From: Gammaproteobacteria bacterium
GTDB lineage: Bacteria; Pseudomonadota; Gammaproteobacteria; Arenicellales; Arenicellaceae
Length of the DNA: 32,483 bases
Assembly (NCBI GenBank): GCA_017854775.1
Contig: JAFMHC010000027.1
Span: 1 to 32,483 of the forward strand
Direction: 5' to 3'
In this document: in pieces, positions 31,696-32,483 of the stretch
How positions within the stretch are numbered: position 1 is the first letter of the stretch
Layout of the letters: each line of letters begins with the position of its first letter
Notes under the pieces: model-generated
Told to the model about the DNA's origin: nothing
Seen by the model: the letters and a program-made list of their open reading frames with translations, nothing else
Database searches by the model: none
Position numbers and translations under genes: made by a program

Positions 31696-32166
31696 TCAGT
31701 TTCCCAACAGTCTTCTAGAATTTTCAATGAGGGTTTCAATCTTAGATATTTGTTCAATTTTATCCATTGCGGGTAAGCCTAATTCAGATCGCATGGCATC
31801 AATCGCTGCATTTAATTTTTCGCGAGCTTGATCTTGATTGCCTTCTAGGGCTATGACCTGAAGATAATCCAATGAGATATCGTTTACCTTCTCTGAAATA
31901 ATAAATTTATTCGAAAGGACATATTCCATTGTTGGCAAATGGTCGGATCCATAGTCTGCTTTGATCTTTAAACCTTTACTAAATTCTATATATCGAAGGA
32001 ACAAGGAGCTTAACTTTTTGGATAGCTCTTCATAAATTCTTAGCTTCGAATCAAAACGCTTGTCTCGTGATGATTTAGAGTAAAGGAGCCACGAGATTAG
32101 CCCGCCGAATATCAATATTAGTGCATCAGTGATCATAGTCTTACTAACAGTTTTGTTATCCAACAT
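31696..32166 (-). CDS. Membrane-anchored hypothetical protein
   Basis: A 156-residue protein with one N-terminal membrane helix (ITDALILIFGGLISWLLY, about 12-29), followed by SKSSRDKRFDSKLRIYEELSKKL, which would place a basic helical domain in the cytoplasm. The rest is helical, with a heptad-like end (MDKIEQISKIETLIENSRRLL). Small proteins of this kind, one helix then a helical bundle, are frequent in islands and prophages, but I do not recognise a family. It is the first gene of the minus-strand pair, 117 bases ahead of the 222-residue gene; that gap has two small hairpins (CGCAT/ATGCG and CCGA/TCGG, about 31640-31670). Confidence 0.55.
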   Translation of the reverse strand: MLDNKTVSKTMITDALILIFGGLISWLLYSKSSRDKRFDSKLRIYEELSKKLSSLFLRYIEFSKGLKIKADYGSDHLPTMEYVLSNKFIISEKVNDISLDYLQVIALEGNQDQAREKLNAAIDAMRSELGLPAMDKIEQISKIETLIENSRRLLGN

Positions 32167-32483
32167 CGTGTCGAGATATTTTTAATATACGGACACAAAA
32201 ATTAGTTCTTCGAAAATGCCAAATGTCCGTTTTGAGTATGGTACAGCCCTCTGCTTGATTCAAATAAATGTAAGCGAAAGGCAAAAATTACTCAATAGCC
32301 TAAAAAAACTAGGTTCTTTCAGCGCATAAGTCACAAGGGTAGTTCGCTCGCGCGTTTCTTTTCTAGCCACAAACTTTTTGAGCTAGGTTACGGTTCATTA
32401 TTCAATGACTTAGTATTTTAGTACACCTAGTCCTTGTTACTCTGTGATATTGAACCTCGCGAGTACTTATCGTAAAGGTAGGG
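32167..32483. other. Gene-free end of window
   Basis: No gene is visible in the last 317 bases. Bases 32233-32252 (TTTGAGTATGGTACAGCCC) resemble 30774-30792, within the start of the 107-residue gene, and in the minus direction read TILK.DI like that protein's SILKADI, so it may be a relic of a related gene. Confidence 0.4.

Overview
The window looks like a chromosomal segment of a Gammaproteobacterium, most likely marine and of moderate GC content. The clearest markers are dnaG, then rpoD, then a CAU-anticodon tRNA-Ile, the same order as in many gammaproteobacteria. The accessory genes (a retropepsin / inactive transglutaminase-7TM / RimK-like ATP-grasp operon, M19 and M1 peptidases, a TonB-era ExbD relative) also fit that group. 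I cannot name the genus from sequence alone. No rRNA, CRISPR array or intact insertion sequence is visible.

Region 1 (1-4990): the 3' part of an ABC exporter gene meets, tail to tail, a minus-strand operon. The operon runs from an unrecognised 58-codon ORF through a BshA-like family 4 glycosyltransferase and an asparagine-synthetase-like ligase that lacks the glutaminase cysteine, to a BshB1-like PIG-L deacetylase. Two of the three bacillithiol-type steps are therefore present, and the third position holds an adenylating amide-forming enzyme instead of BshC. This is the best candidate here for an undescribed small-molecule pathway. Region 2 (4988-9340): a LysR regulator is divergent from a CurA-like MDR reductase, with a perfect palindrome between them. 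It is followed by a TetR-SDR-membrane protein cluster with a textbook 23-bp operator at the tetR start.

Region 3 (9375-16989): mostly secreted or envelope proteins. These are a DUF885 protein with an altered metal motif, a secreted beta-helix protein (with a decayed fragment of itself about 2.3 kb away), an orphan ExbD-like protein with Asn at the proton-channel position, an M19 dipeptidase, a class C beta-lactamase-like serine hydrolase and a membrane AraC-type regulator whose first helix lies upstream of any ordinary start codon. Region 4 (17261-25515, all minus strand): a four-gene periplasmic/membrane operon holds an AstE-like M14 deacylase with long repeats, a retropepsin-like lipoprotein, an inactive transglutaminase fused to seven membrane helices, and an ATP-grasp ligase. 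Upstream of it lies an M1 metallopeptidase gene coupled to a DUF6702 gene, separated from the operon by 21-bp tandem repeats.

Region 5 (25706-30101): dnaG, rpoD and tRNA-Ile2, with a strong rpoD terminator, a likely heat-shock promoter before rpoD and a stringent-type promoter before the tRNA. Region 6 (30102-32483): AT-richer sequence directly after the tRNA carries three unfamiliar minus-strand genes and repeat scraps. It looks like an island or the remains of one, although no integrase is in the window.
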